A stretch of 64,000 bases of DNA from CAZOGW01 sp964579415 (lineage in GTDB: Bacteria > Actinomycetota > Acidimicrobiia > Spongiisociales > UBA5794). The translations under genes were made by a program, and so were the position numbers. Shown here in pieces: positions 15,602 to 25,799 of this stretch. The notes beneath the pieces are model-generated. The model saw only the letters and a program-made list of their open reading frames with translations, had not been told where the DNA came from and ran no database searches. Each line of letters opens with the position of its first letter. Position 1 is the stretch's first letter. The DNA is taken from assembly GCA_964579415.1 (NCBI GenBank), contig CAZOGW010000002.1:1-64000 (forward strand). Direction: 5' to 3'.

Positions 15602-16132
15602 GTGGACCGGGAAGTGACCGGTGCCCAGGCCACGGATAGTCGTGGCGGCCCGGCGGTGCAGAAGATCCGCGAGCTTTCGTTCGAGGACTACTACCGCAAC
15701 CACCGGGACCGCATGTTCCGGGCGCTGGCGCTGACACTCGGTGACGTCGACCTCGCCGCCGACGCGGCGGACGAGGCGATGGTGCGGACGTACCAGCACT
15801 GGCGCAAGGTTCGGGACTACGGCAATCCGACGGGTTGGACTTACCGGGTGGGCCTCAACTGGGCACGTTCCCGGCTGAGGAAGGCGAAGAGGGAGCAGCT
15901 CGGCATCGTGCCGGAGACCGCCCGTCTCGATCCGGAAGGATCGGACCCGGTCCTGGTGGCGAAGGTGGCGGAGCTGCCGCTTCCCGCCCGCTCGGTGGTG
16001 GTCATGAGGTTTTACCTGCAGTGGTCCCATGAAGAGATCGCAGAGGCGTTGGACATACCGATCGGCACGGTGAAGAGCCGCCTTCACCGGGCCGTTGCCG
16101 ACCTGCGGGGCAAGCTGGAGGTGGCGGAGTGA
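15602..16132 (+). CDS. ECF-type RNA polymerase sigma factor
   Basis: A 176-residue group 4 sigma-70 factor. Region 2 is FEDYYRNHRDRMFRALALTLGDVDLAADAADEAMVRTYQHW and region 4 ends in the helix-turn-helix HEEIAEALDIPIGTVKSRLHRAVADLR. It would direct RNA polymerase to a stress or envelope regulon. The GTG at 15602 has GGAAGG seven bases upstream and is preferred over the GTG at 15578, which sits only three bases after a TAGCCT box. Its stop overlaps the next gene by four bases, which marks that gene as its functional partner. Confidence 0.88.
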   Translation: MDREVTGAQATDSRGGPAVQKIRELSFEDYYRNHRDRMFRALALTLGDVDLAADAADEAMVRTYQHWRKVRDYGNPTGWTYRVGLNWARSRLRKAKREQLGIVPETARLDPEGSDPVLVAKVAELPLPARSVVVMRFYLQWSHEEIAEALDIPIGTVKSRLHRAVADLRGKLEVAE

Positions 16133-17793
16133 GCATCGAGGAACTGCTCCAGAGCGAGCTGGAGCACGCCGCCGCCCGCATCGACGCGCCGTCGAGCAGG
16201 CTGGAGGACGTGATGGCACGCGGCGGGCGCCGCCGAGCCGGTCGCCTCGTCGCTCTCGCCGGGACCGGTGTGGCGTGCCTCGCCGTCGCCGTGGGCGTCA
16301 CCGCCCTGGTCGCCGGCTCCCGGGCACCGGTCACACCGGTGGCGACACCCACGCCGACCACGATCCAACCGACGGCCGCTCGAGGTGTGGTGGAGACCGT
16401 CGAGGGCGACATCGTCGTCGACGGCCACGGCCTGGCGGTGCGTCCCGCCGCCGGCGGAGCTCCCCAGCCCATCATGGAGGCACACACCCTGCAACTGGGC
16501 GGGCGCCCCAGCTTCGGGCCGGCGCTGTCGGACGGTGCCGGAGGGTTCGTCTACTCGGTGGCGGAGGTCACCAGGTCCGCCACCGGCGTCTCCGGCCATG
16601 TGTTGTGGGTGCCTGCCGGTGAGACCACACCCCGCATCGTGGCGGTAGAACCACTGGTCGGCGTCGGAGAGGTGATCGGCGTCGTCGACGGGCCCGACGC
16701 CCGCGAGGTCGTGTATACGACCGCGGCGGGGCGCACCGCAGTGGTGCGCATGGCCCCCCTCAAGCGCGGCGCGGCACGCACCGTTGCCGAGGGAGTCCAC
16801 GCCGTGGGGGCCTCGGGACGCCACATCATCGCCACCAGCCACGCCGGGGGCTGCACCCAGCTCAGGATCTTCACCACCCAAGCGACGGAGAGGCCCCTCT
16901 CCGAACTGCCGGGGACCACGTGCAAGGACATCCGCGGCACGGTGCTGTCACCGGACGGTACCGGCGCCGCCTTCCTGGATTTCACCGGTGGCGAGGCCAC
17001 CCTCACCGTGATCGACGCCACCAGCGGAAGGCCCGTCGCCGAGTGGACGGTGGGCGAGGGCCGGCTCGTCGACTTCGACGGGGAGTACGCCTACCTGGAC
17101 GGCCGCCGCCGCGTCGCCATCGCCACCGGGGTGGTCGAATCGAACAGCTCCGCTCCCGGCGACGTGTTCCAGATCAACGACCGCCTCGTGCTGCAGGCGC
17201 CGGGGAACGCCAGCGTCTCCTACGAGGAGGCGGCCGGGGCTGCGCCCCAGCGAACCAGCGAGGACACCACCTCGACGGGAGGCACCGGGGGCGACTGGCG
17301 GGTGCTGGTTCGCTCGCAGTCGGTCGATCCCCCGGTCGATCTCGACGTGTTCGGCGTCACCACCACCGGGCTGGGGCCCTACGTCCTCGGTGCCCGCGTC
17401 CAGGCCGTCGCCGACGCTTCGGGACACGACCTGCTCGCCCCGGAGGGAGGGATCGGGTACTGCGGAACCGTGGCCCCGGGCCGTGCCGCCGCCGTGAGCC
17501 GCGGCGACCTCACCGTCACCGTCGTCAACGATCGGGTGGTCCGCTTCGACTTCTCCACCCCCCGGTTCACCTTCGACGGGCTCGGTGTCGGCTCCAGTAT
17601 CGACGACATCATCCGGCGCTACCCGGCGGCCGAGGTCGTCCCGGTCGACACCGTCTTCGACCGGGAGCGGGTGACATTGTCGCCGGTGGACGACGACGGC
17701 ATCGAGGTGGTGTTCGAGGTGGCAGGCGACATGGTGACCCGCTACCGCGTCGGCATCCCCCGCCATCTCGAACCGCCGGTGCCCTGCCGATGA
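16129..17793 (+). CDS. Membrane-anchored partner of ECF sigma factor
   Basis: A 554-residue protein with a short cytoplasmic N-terminus (about 36 residues, EELLQSELEHAAARID), one transmembrane segment at about 38-62, and a large outside domain. That domain has repeated beta-rich blades with PDG-type turns (LSPDGTGAAFLDF) suggesting a propeller. A final 90-residue module, RFTFDGLGVGSSIDDIIRRYPAAEV, follows. Genes placed like this are usually anti-sigma factors or sensors, but no ZAS zinc motif is seen. Role in controlling the sigma factor is inferred from the GTGA overlap. Confidence 0.6.
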   Translation: MSIEELLQSELEHAAARIDAPSSRLEDVMARGGRRRAGRLVALAGTGVACLAVAVGVTALVAGSRAPVTPVATPTPTTIQPTAARGVVETVEGDIVVDGHGLAVRPAAGGAPQPIMEAHTLQLGGRPSFGPALSDGAGGFVYSVAEVTRSATGVSGHVLWVPAGETTPRIVAVEPLVGVGEVIGVVDGPDAREVVYTTAAGRTAVVRMAPLKRGAARTVAEGVHAVGASGRHIIATSHAGGCTQLRIFTTQATERPLSELPGTTCKDIRGTVLSPDGTGAAFLDFTGGEATLTVIDATSGRPVAEWTVGEGRLVDFDGEYAYLDGRRRVAIATGVVESNSSAPGDVFQINDRLVLQAPGNASVSYEEAAGAAPQRTSEDTTSTGGTGGDWRVLVRSQSVDPPVDLDVFGVTTTGLGPYVLGARVQAVADASGHDLLAPEGGIGYCGTVAPGRAAAVSRGDLTVTVVNDRVVRFDFSTPRFTFDGLGVGSSIDDIIRRYPAAEVVPVDTVFDRERVTLSPVDDDGIEVVFEVAGDMVTRYRVGIPRHLEPPVPCR

Positions 17794-17818
17794 TCACCGG
17801 TTAGACACCGGCCCCTCC

Positions 17819-17824
17819 TACACT
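17819..17824 (+). promoter_or_regulatory. -10 box (TACACT), leaderless start of DUF3048 gene
   Basis: TACACT, eight bases, then the GTG start at 17833. Confidence 0.45.
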
Positions 17825-17832
17825 CCGCCGCC

Positions 17833-18981
17833 GTGAACGCCTTCAACAAACTCATCGCCGCGCTCAAAGAGCTCCCGCCCGCCCGCCGCAACCTCCTCAT
17901 CGGGCTCGGTGCCCTGGTGGTCGTGGTGCTCTTCGCCATCGTCTTCGCCCTCTGCAGCGGAGGGGACGACGCTCCCCCGACCACGACCACCACCACCGGT
18001 GCTCCCGTCACCACGACGACCGCGGCCCCCACCACCACCGCAGAGAGCACGACATCCACCTCCACCACGGTCGCCGCCGGACCGGTGTCACAGCTCAACG
18101 GCCTCCCCACCGGGGAGGACACCGACCTGGATCGCAGGGTTGTTGCGGTGAAGGTCGACAACCACCCCGATGCCCGCCCCCAGTCCGGGCTGCAGGAGGC
18201 CGACGCCGTCATGGAGCTCATCGTCGAAGGCGGGTTGTCACGGTTCATCGCCCTCTTCCACGAATCCGACAGCGAGTACGTCGGTCCGGTGCGGTCGGTG
18301 CGGCCCACCGACCCCACGCTGGTACGCCCCCTCGACGCCGTCCTCCAGATCTCGGGCGGCCAGCCGTGGGTCCAGAACATCGTCAGCGGCGCCGGCGTCA
18401 ACTTCCTCAGCGAGTCGGCCTCGAGCACCTTCCGCATCTCCGGCCGCAGCGCCCCCCACAACCTCTACGCCAGCACCCCCGCCATCCGCGAGCTGGCCGA
18501 CGAGCGGGGTTGGCCCGACGAGCCGCCCGCCGACGGGGCATGGTTCACCTTCGGGACCCCGCCACCGGCCGACGCCACCGCCGAGACCGTGACCCTCGAC
18601 TGGTCGTCGCAGCAGCCGGTGCCCGTGGTATGGCGCTGGGACGGCGAGCAGTACCTGCGCTCCTACGGCGAGACGCCTCACGAATGGGTCGATGCCGAGG
18701 GAGAGCGGGGCCAGATCGCCACCGACACCCTGGTGGTGCTCACCACCCCCCTCTACACCGCCTCCGGTAGCTCGGGCTCCTCGGTCCCGGCCCTGGAGAC
18801 CACCGGCACCGGCACCGCCTACGTGTTCGTCGACGGGTCGGTCATCGAGGGCACCTGGCAGCGTGACGAGATCACCGAGGCGTTCTCGCTGACCACAGCC
18901 GACGGCGCCACCATCGAGCTTCCCGCCGGCCGCCTCTGGGTCAGCGTGTTCCCCGACAGCCGGCCCGTCACCTGGGAATGA
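17833..18981 (+). CDS. DUF3048 (YerB-like) surface protein
   Basis: A 382-residue membrane-anchored protein: transmembrane segment at about 21-43, a threonine-rich linker to about residue 80, then the DUF3048 domain. Recognisable blocks are VVAVKVDNHPDARPQSGLQEADAV, SRFIALFHESDSEYVGPVRSVRPTD and SAPHNLYAS, with the C-terminal half beginning near LDWSS. YerB-type proteins lie outside the membrane in Gram-positive bacteria; the activity is not established. The GTG start is set by the leaderless promoter. Its stop overlaps the amidase start by four bases. Confidence 0.85.
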   Translation: MNAFNKLIAALKELPPARRNLLIGLGALVVVVLFAIVFALCSGGDDAPPTTTTTTGAPVTTTTAAPTTTAESTTSTSTTVAAGPVSQLNGLPTGEDTDLDRRVVAVKVDNHPDARPQSGLQEADAVMELIVEGGLSRFIALFHESDSEYVGPVRSVRPTDPTLVRPLDAVLQISGGQPWVQNIVSGAGVNFLSESASSTFRISGRSAPHNLYASTPAIRELADERGWPDEPPADGAWFTFGTPPPADATAETVTLDWSSQQPVPVVWRWDGEQYLRSYGETPHEWVDAEGERGQIATDTLVVLTTPLYTASGSSGSSVPALETTGTGTAYVFVDGSVIEGTWQRDEITEAFSLTTADGATIELPAGRLWVSVFPDSRPVTWE

Positions 18982-20384
18982 CCGCAGGCCGTCCCCGACC
19001 GGATGGCCTCGCCGCGCTGGCGGCAGCCGTCCGCCGCGGGGAGCGCTCCGCCGCCGACATCGCCGCCACCTACCTGGGACGGATCGAGAGCGCCGGGGCC
19101 TCGATCAACGCCTTCACCGCCCCACCGGACGGCACCGCCCTCACCGCCGCTGCCGCCGTCGACGCCGCGGTGGCAGCCGGAGCGGATCCGGGCCCGCTCG
19201 CCGGAATCCCGGTCGCCATCAAGGACATCATCGACGAGGCCGGTGTCCCCAACACTCGGGGCACGTCCTTCGCTCCCCCGGTGCCCGAGACGTCGGCGCC
19301 GGTCGTCGACCGCCTCGACGCCGCCGGGGCGGTGCGTTTCGGCCGCACCGTGCTGCACGAGTTCGCCTTCGGCTACAGCTCGGAGAACCACTGGTTCGGC
19401 CCGGTGCGCAACCCGTGGGACACCGCCACCTCCTGCGGAGGCTCGTCCGGCGGTTCGGCGGCGGCTGTCGCCGCCGGATTCGCCCCCGCCGCCCTCGGCA
19501 CCGACACCGGCGGTTCGGTGCGGGTCCCCGCCGCCATGTGCGGCATCGTCGGTCTCAAGGTGACCCACGGCCGCATCCCCATCACCGGGGTCTACCCGCT
19601 GGGACCGTCGCTGGACACGGTGGGCCCGCTAACGCGCAGCGTCGACGACGCCGCCTCGCTGTACCTGGCACTGGCCGGCCACCACCCCGGCGACATCTGG
19701 TCACGGAACGTCCCCGTCACCGCGCCGGGCACGCCCCCGCCCGCCGGGGACATCCGCCTCGGCATCCCCCACCCGTGGGTCGAGACGCCGCTCGACGGCG
19801 CCGTGGCGGAGGGATGGGCGTGGTTCCATGACCGCTGCCGGAAGCTGGGGATCGAGGTGGTGTCACTGCACCTGCCCGAGATCGACTTCCCCGGACGGGT
19901 GCTGGAGTCGATCTACCCGGAGGTGGCCGAGATCCACCGGGAGCGGTTCGCCGCCCACCCCGAGGGCTACGGCCCGGAGGTGCGCCGGCGCGTCGAGGCC
20001 GCCATGGGCTACACCATGGCCCACTACCTCGAGGGTCTGGCGTGGCGGAACCGGATCGGTGACGCCCTCTCCAGGGCGTTGCGCGACTGCGACGCCGTGG
20101 TCACCCCCACGGTCCCCACGATCCGCAAGGTCATCGGCGAGGACAGCGTCGCCCTCGGCGGCGAGGACTTCCACTACCGGGCGGCACTGAGCCGCTTCGC
20201 GGCGCTGGTCAACCACGCCGGGGTACCCGCCCTGTCGCTCCCGCTGGCGATCGACGGCGCCCCTCCCCCCAGCGTCCAGCTCATCGGGCCTATGTGGGGC
20301 GAGCATCGCCTCCTCGAGCTGGGCGGCCTCCTCGAAGCCGAGGGCGTGGCCGGGGCACGCCCGCCCGCCGGATTCGATTGGTAG
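18978..20384 (+). CDS. Amidase signature family enzyme
   Basis: A 468-residue hydrolase of the Ser-cisSer-Lys amidase family. The catalytic lysine is in IPVAIKDIIDEAG, and the cis-serine and nucleophile are in GGSSGGSAAAVAAGF and GTDTGGSVRVPA. These enzymes cleave small amides or, as GatA, act in tRNA amidation. No gatB or gatC is nearby, so a free-standing amidase is more likely. Coupled to the DUF3048 gene by a four-base overlap; a signal peptide is absent, so it is cytoplasmic. Confidence 0.88.
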   Translation: MTAGRPRPDGLAALAAAVRRGERSAADIAATYLGRIESAGASINAFTAPPDGTALTAAAAVDAAVAAGADPGPLAGIPVAIKDIIDEAGVPNTRGTSFAPPVPETSAPVVDRLDAAGAVRFGRTVLHEFAFGYSSENHWFGPVRNPWDTATSCGGSSGGSAAAVAAGFAPAALGTDTGGSVRVPAAMCGIVGLKVTHGRIPITGVYPLGPSLDTVGPLTRSVDDAASLYLALAGHHPGDIWSRNVPVTAPGTPPPAGDIRLGIPHPWVETPLDGAVAEGWAWFHDRCRKLGIEVVSLHLPEIDFPGRVLESIYPEVAEIHRERFAAHPEGYGPEVRRRVEAAMGYTMAHYLEGLAWRNRIGDALSRALRDCDAVVTPTVPTIRKVIGEDSVALGGEDFHYRAALSRFAALVNHAGVPALSLPLAIDGAPPPSVQLIGPMWGEHRLLELGGLLEAEGVAGARPPAGFDW

Positions 20385-20412
20385 CGGCGCCGCTCCGGGT
20401 TCCGGGGACAAA

Positions 20413-20426
20413 GGGACGAAAGTCCC
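20413..20426. promoter_or_regulatory. DosR/DevR-like operator upstream of korAB
   Basis: GGGACGAAAGTCCC is a perfect inverted repeat of GGGAC with a four-base centre; on the minus strand it reads GGGACTTTCGTCCC, close to the mycobacterial DosR box (GGGACTnnnGTCCC class). An extra half-site, GGGAC, lies at 20405-20409. The centre lies about 54 bases upstream of the transcription start predicted from the TAGACT box, a usual activator distance. Confidence 0.5.
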
Positions 20427-20460
20427 ACTCGGAAGGTTCCACCTCCGGATCACTCGCGCA

Positions 20461-20466
20461 TAGACT
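20461..20466 (+). promoter_or_regulatory. -10 box (TAGACT) of korAB
   Basis: TANNNT box giving a predicted start near 20473 and a 5' untranslated region of about 100 bases, unusually long for this window. Confidence 0.4.
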
Positions 20467-20537
20467 GCAAGCTCGGGTGGGGGCGTTGCGACACCCTACC
20501 TGGTGCGCCCTGGCGGGCACATCAACCAGAACTAAGA

Positions 20538-20555
20538 GGCCGCTCCCACGCGGCC
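20538..20555 (+). promoter_or_regulatory. 5'-UTR hairpin before korA
   Basis: GGCCGC, six-base loop, GCGGCC: a perfect 6-bp GC stem three bases before the AAGGAAGG ribosome binding site. It may affect korA initiation or mRNA stability. Confidence 0.35.
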
Positions 20556-20571
20556 ACCAAGGAAGGCCACC

Positions 20572-22442
20572 GTGGCGGAAGACACCCTTACCAAGCCCAT
20601 CGATCGCGAGAAGCTCGACCGGGTCGTAATTCGATTCGCCGGCGACTCCGGTGACGGCATGCAGCTCGCCGGGACCCGCTTCACCGACGCGTCCGCCCTG
20701 TTCGGCAACGACCTGGCGACTCTCCCCAACTTCCCCGCCGAGATCCGGGCCCCCGCCGGCACGCTACCCGGCGTGTCGTCGTTCCAGGTCCACATCGCCG
20801 ACTGGGACATCCTCACCCCGGGCGACGAGCCCGACGTGCTGGTCGCCATGAACCCGGCGGCCCTCAAGGCGAACCTGGGCGATCTGCGCAAGGGCGGGCT
20901 GCTCCTGGTGAACAGCGACGCCTTCGACGAGCGCAACCTCACCAAGGCCGGGTTCACCGGCAACCCCCTCGAGGACGGATCGCTGGAGGGCTACCACGTG
21001 CTCACCGCCCCGATGGAGGAGCTGACCAAGCTGGCGGTCGCCACCACCGGCCTCACCGGGCGGGGAGTGCTCCGCTCCAAGAACTTCTTCGCCCTCGGCC
21101 TGGTGTCGTGGATGTTCAACCGCCCCACCGACACGGTGTTCGCCTGGCTCGACGAGAAGTTCGGTCCCGACGACGCGGTGGCCAAGGGCAACGCCGCCGC
21201 CTTCCGCGCCGGCTACAACTTCGGCATCACCACCGAGGAGTTCCACCACACCTACGAGGTGGAACCGGCCCGGCTCCCCGCCGGCGAGTACACCAACGTC
21301 ACCGGCAACCAGGCGCTGGCGTGGGGCCTCATCGCCGCCGCCTCCTCGGTCCGGTTGCCGCTGTTCTATGGCTCGTACCCGATCACCCCGGCGTCGGGCA
21401 TCCTCGAGGAACTGGCCCGCCACAAGAACTTCGGGGTTCGCACCCTGCAGGTGGAGGACGAGATCGCCGCCGTCGGCGTCGCTCTGGGATCGTCGTTCGC
21501 CGGCCACCTCGGTGTCACCGGCACCAGCGGTCCCGGGGTCGCCCTCAAGTCGGAGACGATCAGCCTGGCGTTCCAGACCGAGCTGCCGCTCATCGTGGTC
21601 GACGTCCAGCGCGCCGGACCGTCGACCGGCATGCCCACCAAGGTGGAACAGGCCGACCTGCTGCTGGCGCTCTACGGCCGGCATGGCGAGGCGCCGCTCC
21701 CCGTGATCGCGGTATCGTCACCCAGCGACGCCTTCGAGACCGCCATCGAGGCGGTCCGCATCGCCGTCAACTTCATGACCCCGGTGATCCTGCTCTCCGA
21801 CGGCTACATCGCCAACAGCTCGGAGCCGTGGAGCCTCCCCGACGTGGAGGCGATCCCCGACCACTCGGTGGCTTTCGCCGCAGCGGTCGAGGGCAGCGAG
21901 TTCCTCCCCTACCGGCGTGACCCCGAGACGCTGGCCCGCCCCTGGGCCGTCCCGGGGACACCGGGCCTGGAGCACCGTGTCGGCGGTCTCGAGCACGAGG
22001 ACGGCACCGGCAACGTGTCGTACGAGCCGCTGAACCACGAGGCGATGACCATCGTGCGCGAGAACAAGATGCGGGCGGTGGCCCGTTCCCTGCCGCCGCT
22101 CGAAGTATGGGACCCAGACGGAGACGCCGACCTGCTGGTGGTGGGCTGGGGTTCGACCTTCGGCGCCATCCGCGCCGGCGTGCGTAACACCGCCAAGGCG
22201 GGCTACAGCGCCGCCCACCTGCACCTGCGCCACCTGTGCCCCCTGCCCGACGACCTGGGCGACGTCCTGGCCCGCTACGACCAGGTGCTGGTGCCCGAGC
22301 TGAATCGAGGTCAGCTGGTCAAAGTGCTGCGGGCGGAGTACCTGGTTCCCGCCATCGGCTACGGGAAGGTCCAGGGGCTGCCCTTCAAGGCGGCCGAGAT
22401 CAGCCGCAAGATCATGGAGCTCATCGACCACAAGGACGCACG

Positions 22443-22446
<4 letters not shown>
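20572..22446 (+). CDS. korA: 2-oxoacid:ferredoxin oxidoreductase, fused gamma-alpha subunit
   Basis: A 624-residue large subunit of the CoA-dependent enzyme that oxidises 2-oxoglutarate (or a related 2-oxoacid) with ferredoxin, running in the TCA cycle or its reverse. The first 190 residues are the gamma domain (VIRFAGDSGDGMQLAGTRFT) and the rest is the alpha domain with YGSYPITPASGILEELARHK and GTSGPGVALKSE. The gamma-alpha fusion is the form found in actinobacteria. It starts at GTG with AAGGAAGG five bases upstream. Its stop overlaps korB by ATGA. Confidence 0.93.
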
Positions 22447-23450
<1,004 letters not shown>

Positions 23451-23472
23451 CCGGTCGCCGGAGACCGAGCCC

Positions 23473-24459
23473 GTGACGGCGGCGCCGCCGGTGTCGTGTG
23501 TCATCCCGGTGCGCAACGAGGCGCACAGCATCGCCGCCGCGGTGGAGAGCTGCCTGGATCAGACCTATCCCGGCCCCCTCGAGGTGGTGGTGGCGGACGC
23601 CATGAGCACCGACGGCACCCGCGACGTGGTCACCCGGCTCGCCGGTGCCGACGCCCGGGTGCGCCTGGTGGACAACCCGACACGGGTCACCCCCGCCGGA
23701 CTCAACGCCGCCATAGCCGTCGCCGGCGGTGAGGTGGTGGCCCGCTGCGACGCCCACGCCGTGCTGCCCTCCGACTACGTCGCCACTGCAGTGCGGCTCC
23801 TCGACGAGACCGGCGCCGCCTGCGTGGGAGGGGTGCAGCGGGCGGTGGGCGTGACGCCGGTACAGCGCGCCATCGCAGCCGCCATGTCGACGCCGATCGG
23901 CGTCGGTGACGCCCGCTTCCACTACGGCGGCGACCCGGGGCCGGTGGACACCGTGTACCTGGGAGTGTTCCGCCGGACCGCCCTCGACACCGTCGGCGGG
24001 TTCGACGAGCACCTGCGACGCAACCAGGACTACGAGCTCAACCACAGGCTCCGCCTCGCCCAGGGGCCGGACGCGGTGTGGTTCGACCCCTCCCTCGGTG
24101 TCGAGTACCGGCCCCGTGCATCTCTGCGGGCACTGTGGAAGCAGTACTTCGACTACGGTATCGGCAAGCGGGTCATGCTGCGCCGCCATCCCCGCTCTCT
24201 GCGTTGGCGCCAGCTCGTCGCCCCTGCGTTCGTGGTGTCGCTGGCGGCGTCCGTCGTCGCCCTCGCCGTGGGCTGGACCGCACTGGGGCTGGTTGTCCCG
24301 CTGGCGTACGCCGCGGTGCTGGCGTTCGGCACCGTCGTAGAGCTGTGGCGCCGTCGCGACGCCGCCATGCTGGCGCTCCCCGCCGCCCTCGCCTCGATGC
24401 ACACCGCCTGGGGCCTCGGCTTCTTGGGCGCCTCGCTCGATTCCCGATCCCGGCGGTGA
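23473..24459 (+). CDS. Family 2 glycosyltransferase, ExoA-like, membrane
   Basis: A 328-residue enzyme with a GT-A domain in residues 1-230: VSCVIPVRNEAHSI, VVVADAMSTDGT, the metal site RCDAHAVLP and the acceptor loop RRNQDYELNHRLR. Two or three hydrophobic segments follow (about 245-315). This layout resembles ExoA-type transferases that add sugars to a lipid-linked oligosaccharide on the inner membrane face. It begins at GTG 22 bases after korB and may be read through from that operon, although the functions are unrelated. Confidence 0.85.
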   Translation: MTAAPPVSCVIPVRNEAHSIAAAVESCLDQTYPGPLEVVVADAMSTDGTRDVVTRLAGADARVRLVDNPTRVTPAGLNAAIAVAGGEVVARCDAHAVLPSDYVATAVRLLDETGAACVGGVQRAVGVTPVQRAIAAAMSTPIGVGDARFHYGGDPGPVDTVYLGVFRRTALDTVGGFDEHLRRNQDYELNHRLRLAQGPDAVWFDPSLGVEYRPRASLRALWKQYFDYGIGKRVMLRRHPRSLRWRQLVAPAFVVSLAASVVALAVGWTALGLVVPLAYAAVLAFGTVVELWRRRDAAMLALPAALASMHTAWGLGFLGASLDSRSRR

Positions 24460-24499
24460 CCTCGGCCCCGAGCGGCCTCCTTGCCGAAACACCGGACAG

Positions 24500-24511
24500 C
24501 ACGGATCCGTG
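24500..24511. promoter_or_regulatory. 12-bp palindrome upstream of RTX gene
   Basis: CACGGATCCGTG, perfectly self-complementary and flanked by CCGG-containing imperfect arms. It could be an operator for the RTX gene or part of a weak terminator for the gene before it; no U tract follows. Confidence 0.35.
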
Positions 24512-24583
24512 TGCCGGATCAGGGTTGGGGTTGCTTTCCAGCACCGGTACGGTGTCCATACCGATCGGGAGGACGATCGAAGC

Positions 24584-25765
24584 ATGGATGTCCCCAAGGT
24601 GACAGCACGAAGCCGGACGCCGCGACACCTGCGGAGCCCCGTCGTGGCGGTGGGGCTGACGCTGGTCCTGGTGACGGCGATGTCGCTGGTGCGGGTGGCG
24701 CCGACGTTGGCGGCCGACTCGATCGCCACCCCGGACAGCGCCGGCGCATCCATCTCGCCGGCAGGCCGCGCTGCGCCGCCGCCGACCTGCAACGGCGTAC
24801 CGGCAACGATCCTGGGCACGTCCGACAGCGAGTGGATCATCGGCACACCCGGCGACGATGTGATCCATGCCGGGGCAGGCGACGACTTCGTTTCCGGCGG
24901 AGGCGGCGACGACATCATCTGCGGGGGCGCCGGCAACGACAACCTCCAGGGCGGCGAAGGTGAGGACGAGCTCCACGGTGGGGCCGGCAGCGACATCCTC
25001 CGAGGCGGCCCCGGCGCCGACAAACTGTGGGGCGGCGCCGGCGACGACAACATGTGGGGTCACCAGGACGACGACAGCATGTGGGGCGGCGCCGGCAACG
25101 ACAACCTCCGAGGCGGGACCGGGGACAACCAGATCCACGGCGGTTCCGGCAACGACACCCTCAACAGTGGCTGGGGCAACGACGTGCTCTGGGGCGATTC
25201 CGGTAATGACCTCCTCAACGGCGGCGGCGGCAACGATTCCCTCCACGGCCAGGCGGGTGCCGACAGGCTCATCGGAGGCTCCGGCGACGACACACTCAGC
25301 GGAGGCGCCGGCGACGACAAGCTGTGGGGCCGCTCCGGAGACGACACCCTCAGCGGTGGCGCCGGTAACGACCTGCTCTACGGCGAGGAGGACACCGACA
25401 CGCTCGACGGCGGGCGCGGTGACGACAAGCTGCGGGGCGGGCCAGGCAATGACGACCTCCGTGGCGGCATCGGCAACGACAAGCTGTGGGGTGATTCCGG
25501 CAACGACGAGCTCCGGGGCGGCAAGGGCAACGACATCCTCAGAGGCGGTACCGGGCACGACAAGCTGTGGGGCGGCGCCGGCAACGACACCCTCAACGGC
25601 TTCGCCGGCAATGATCAGCTCTACGGAGAACCCGGCAACGACACCCTCAACGGCGGCGGCGACGACGACCGGCTTCGGGGAGGCCCGGGCAGGGACATCT
25701 GCAACGGCAACCACGGCATCGACACCGCCGACAGCACCTGCGAGACGAAGACCGGCGTCCCCTGA
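24584..25765 (+). CDS. Secreted RTX-type calcium-binding repeat protein
   Basis: A 393-residue protein: signal peptide (residues 1-45, with a basic start and a hydrophobic run ending near AADS), a short linker, then about 300 residues of glycine- and aspartate-rich nonapeptides of the form GGxGNDxLx. Each pair binds calcium and folds as a parallel beta roll. No enzymatic domain is present, so it is probably a structural or adhesive surface protein. The ATG was chosen because GGGAGGA lies nine bases upstream and the signal peptide begins there; the frame is open 25 codons earlier. A second protein with the same repeats is at 35735. Confidence 0.85.
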   Translation: MDVPKVTARSRTPRHLRSPVVAVGLTLVLVTAMSLVRVAPTLAADSIATPDSAGASISPAGRAAPPPTCNGVPATILGTSDSEWIIGTPGDDVIHAGAGDDFVSGGGGDDIICGGAGNDNLQGGEGEDELHGGAGSDILRGGPGADKLWGGAGDDNMWGHQDDDSMWGGAGNDNLRGGTGDNQIHGGSGNDTLNSGWGNDVLWGDSGNDLLNGGGGNDSLHGQAGADRLIGGSGDDTLSGGAGDDKLWGRSGDDTLSGGAGNDLLYGEEDTDTLDGGRGDDKLRGGPGNDDLRGGIGNDKLWGDSGNDELRGGKGNDILRGGTGHDKLWGGAGNDTLNGFAGNDQLYGEPGNDTLNGGGDDDRLRGGPGRDICNGNHGIDTADSTCETKTGVP

Positions 25766-25799
25766 CGTGGAGACGCCATAGACGTCTCCGCCGGCAGGC

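Noticed and set aside
20400..20450. GAAA tetraloop-like hairpin considered as a c-di-GMP (GEMM) or c-di-AMP riboswitch.
   Set aside because: The conserved riboswitch core segments are missing and the site lies upstream of the predicted transcription start. A DNA operator explains the palindrome better.
20477..20629. Possible leaderless ORF (GTG) in the korA leader.
   Set aside because: The gap from TAGACT is ten bases, longer than in the clear cases, and the frame has no stop before korA, so it does not fit the coupling pattern.
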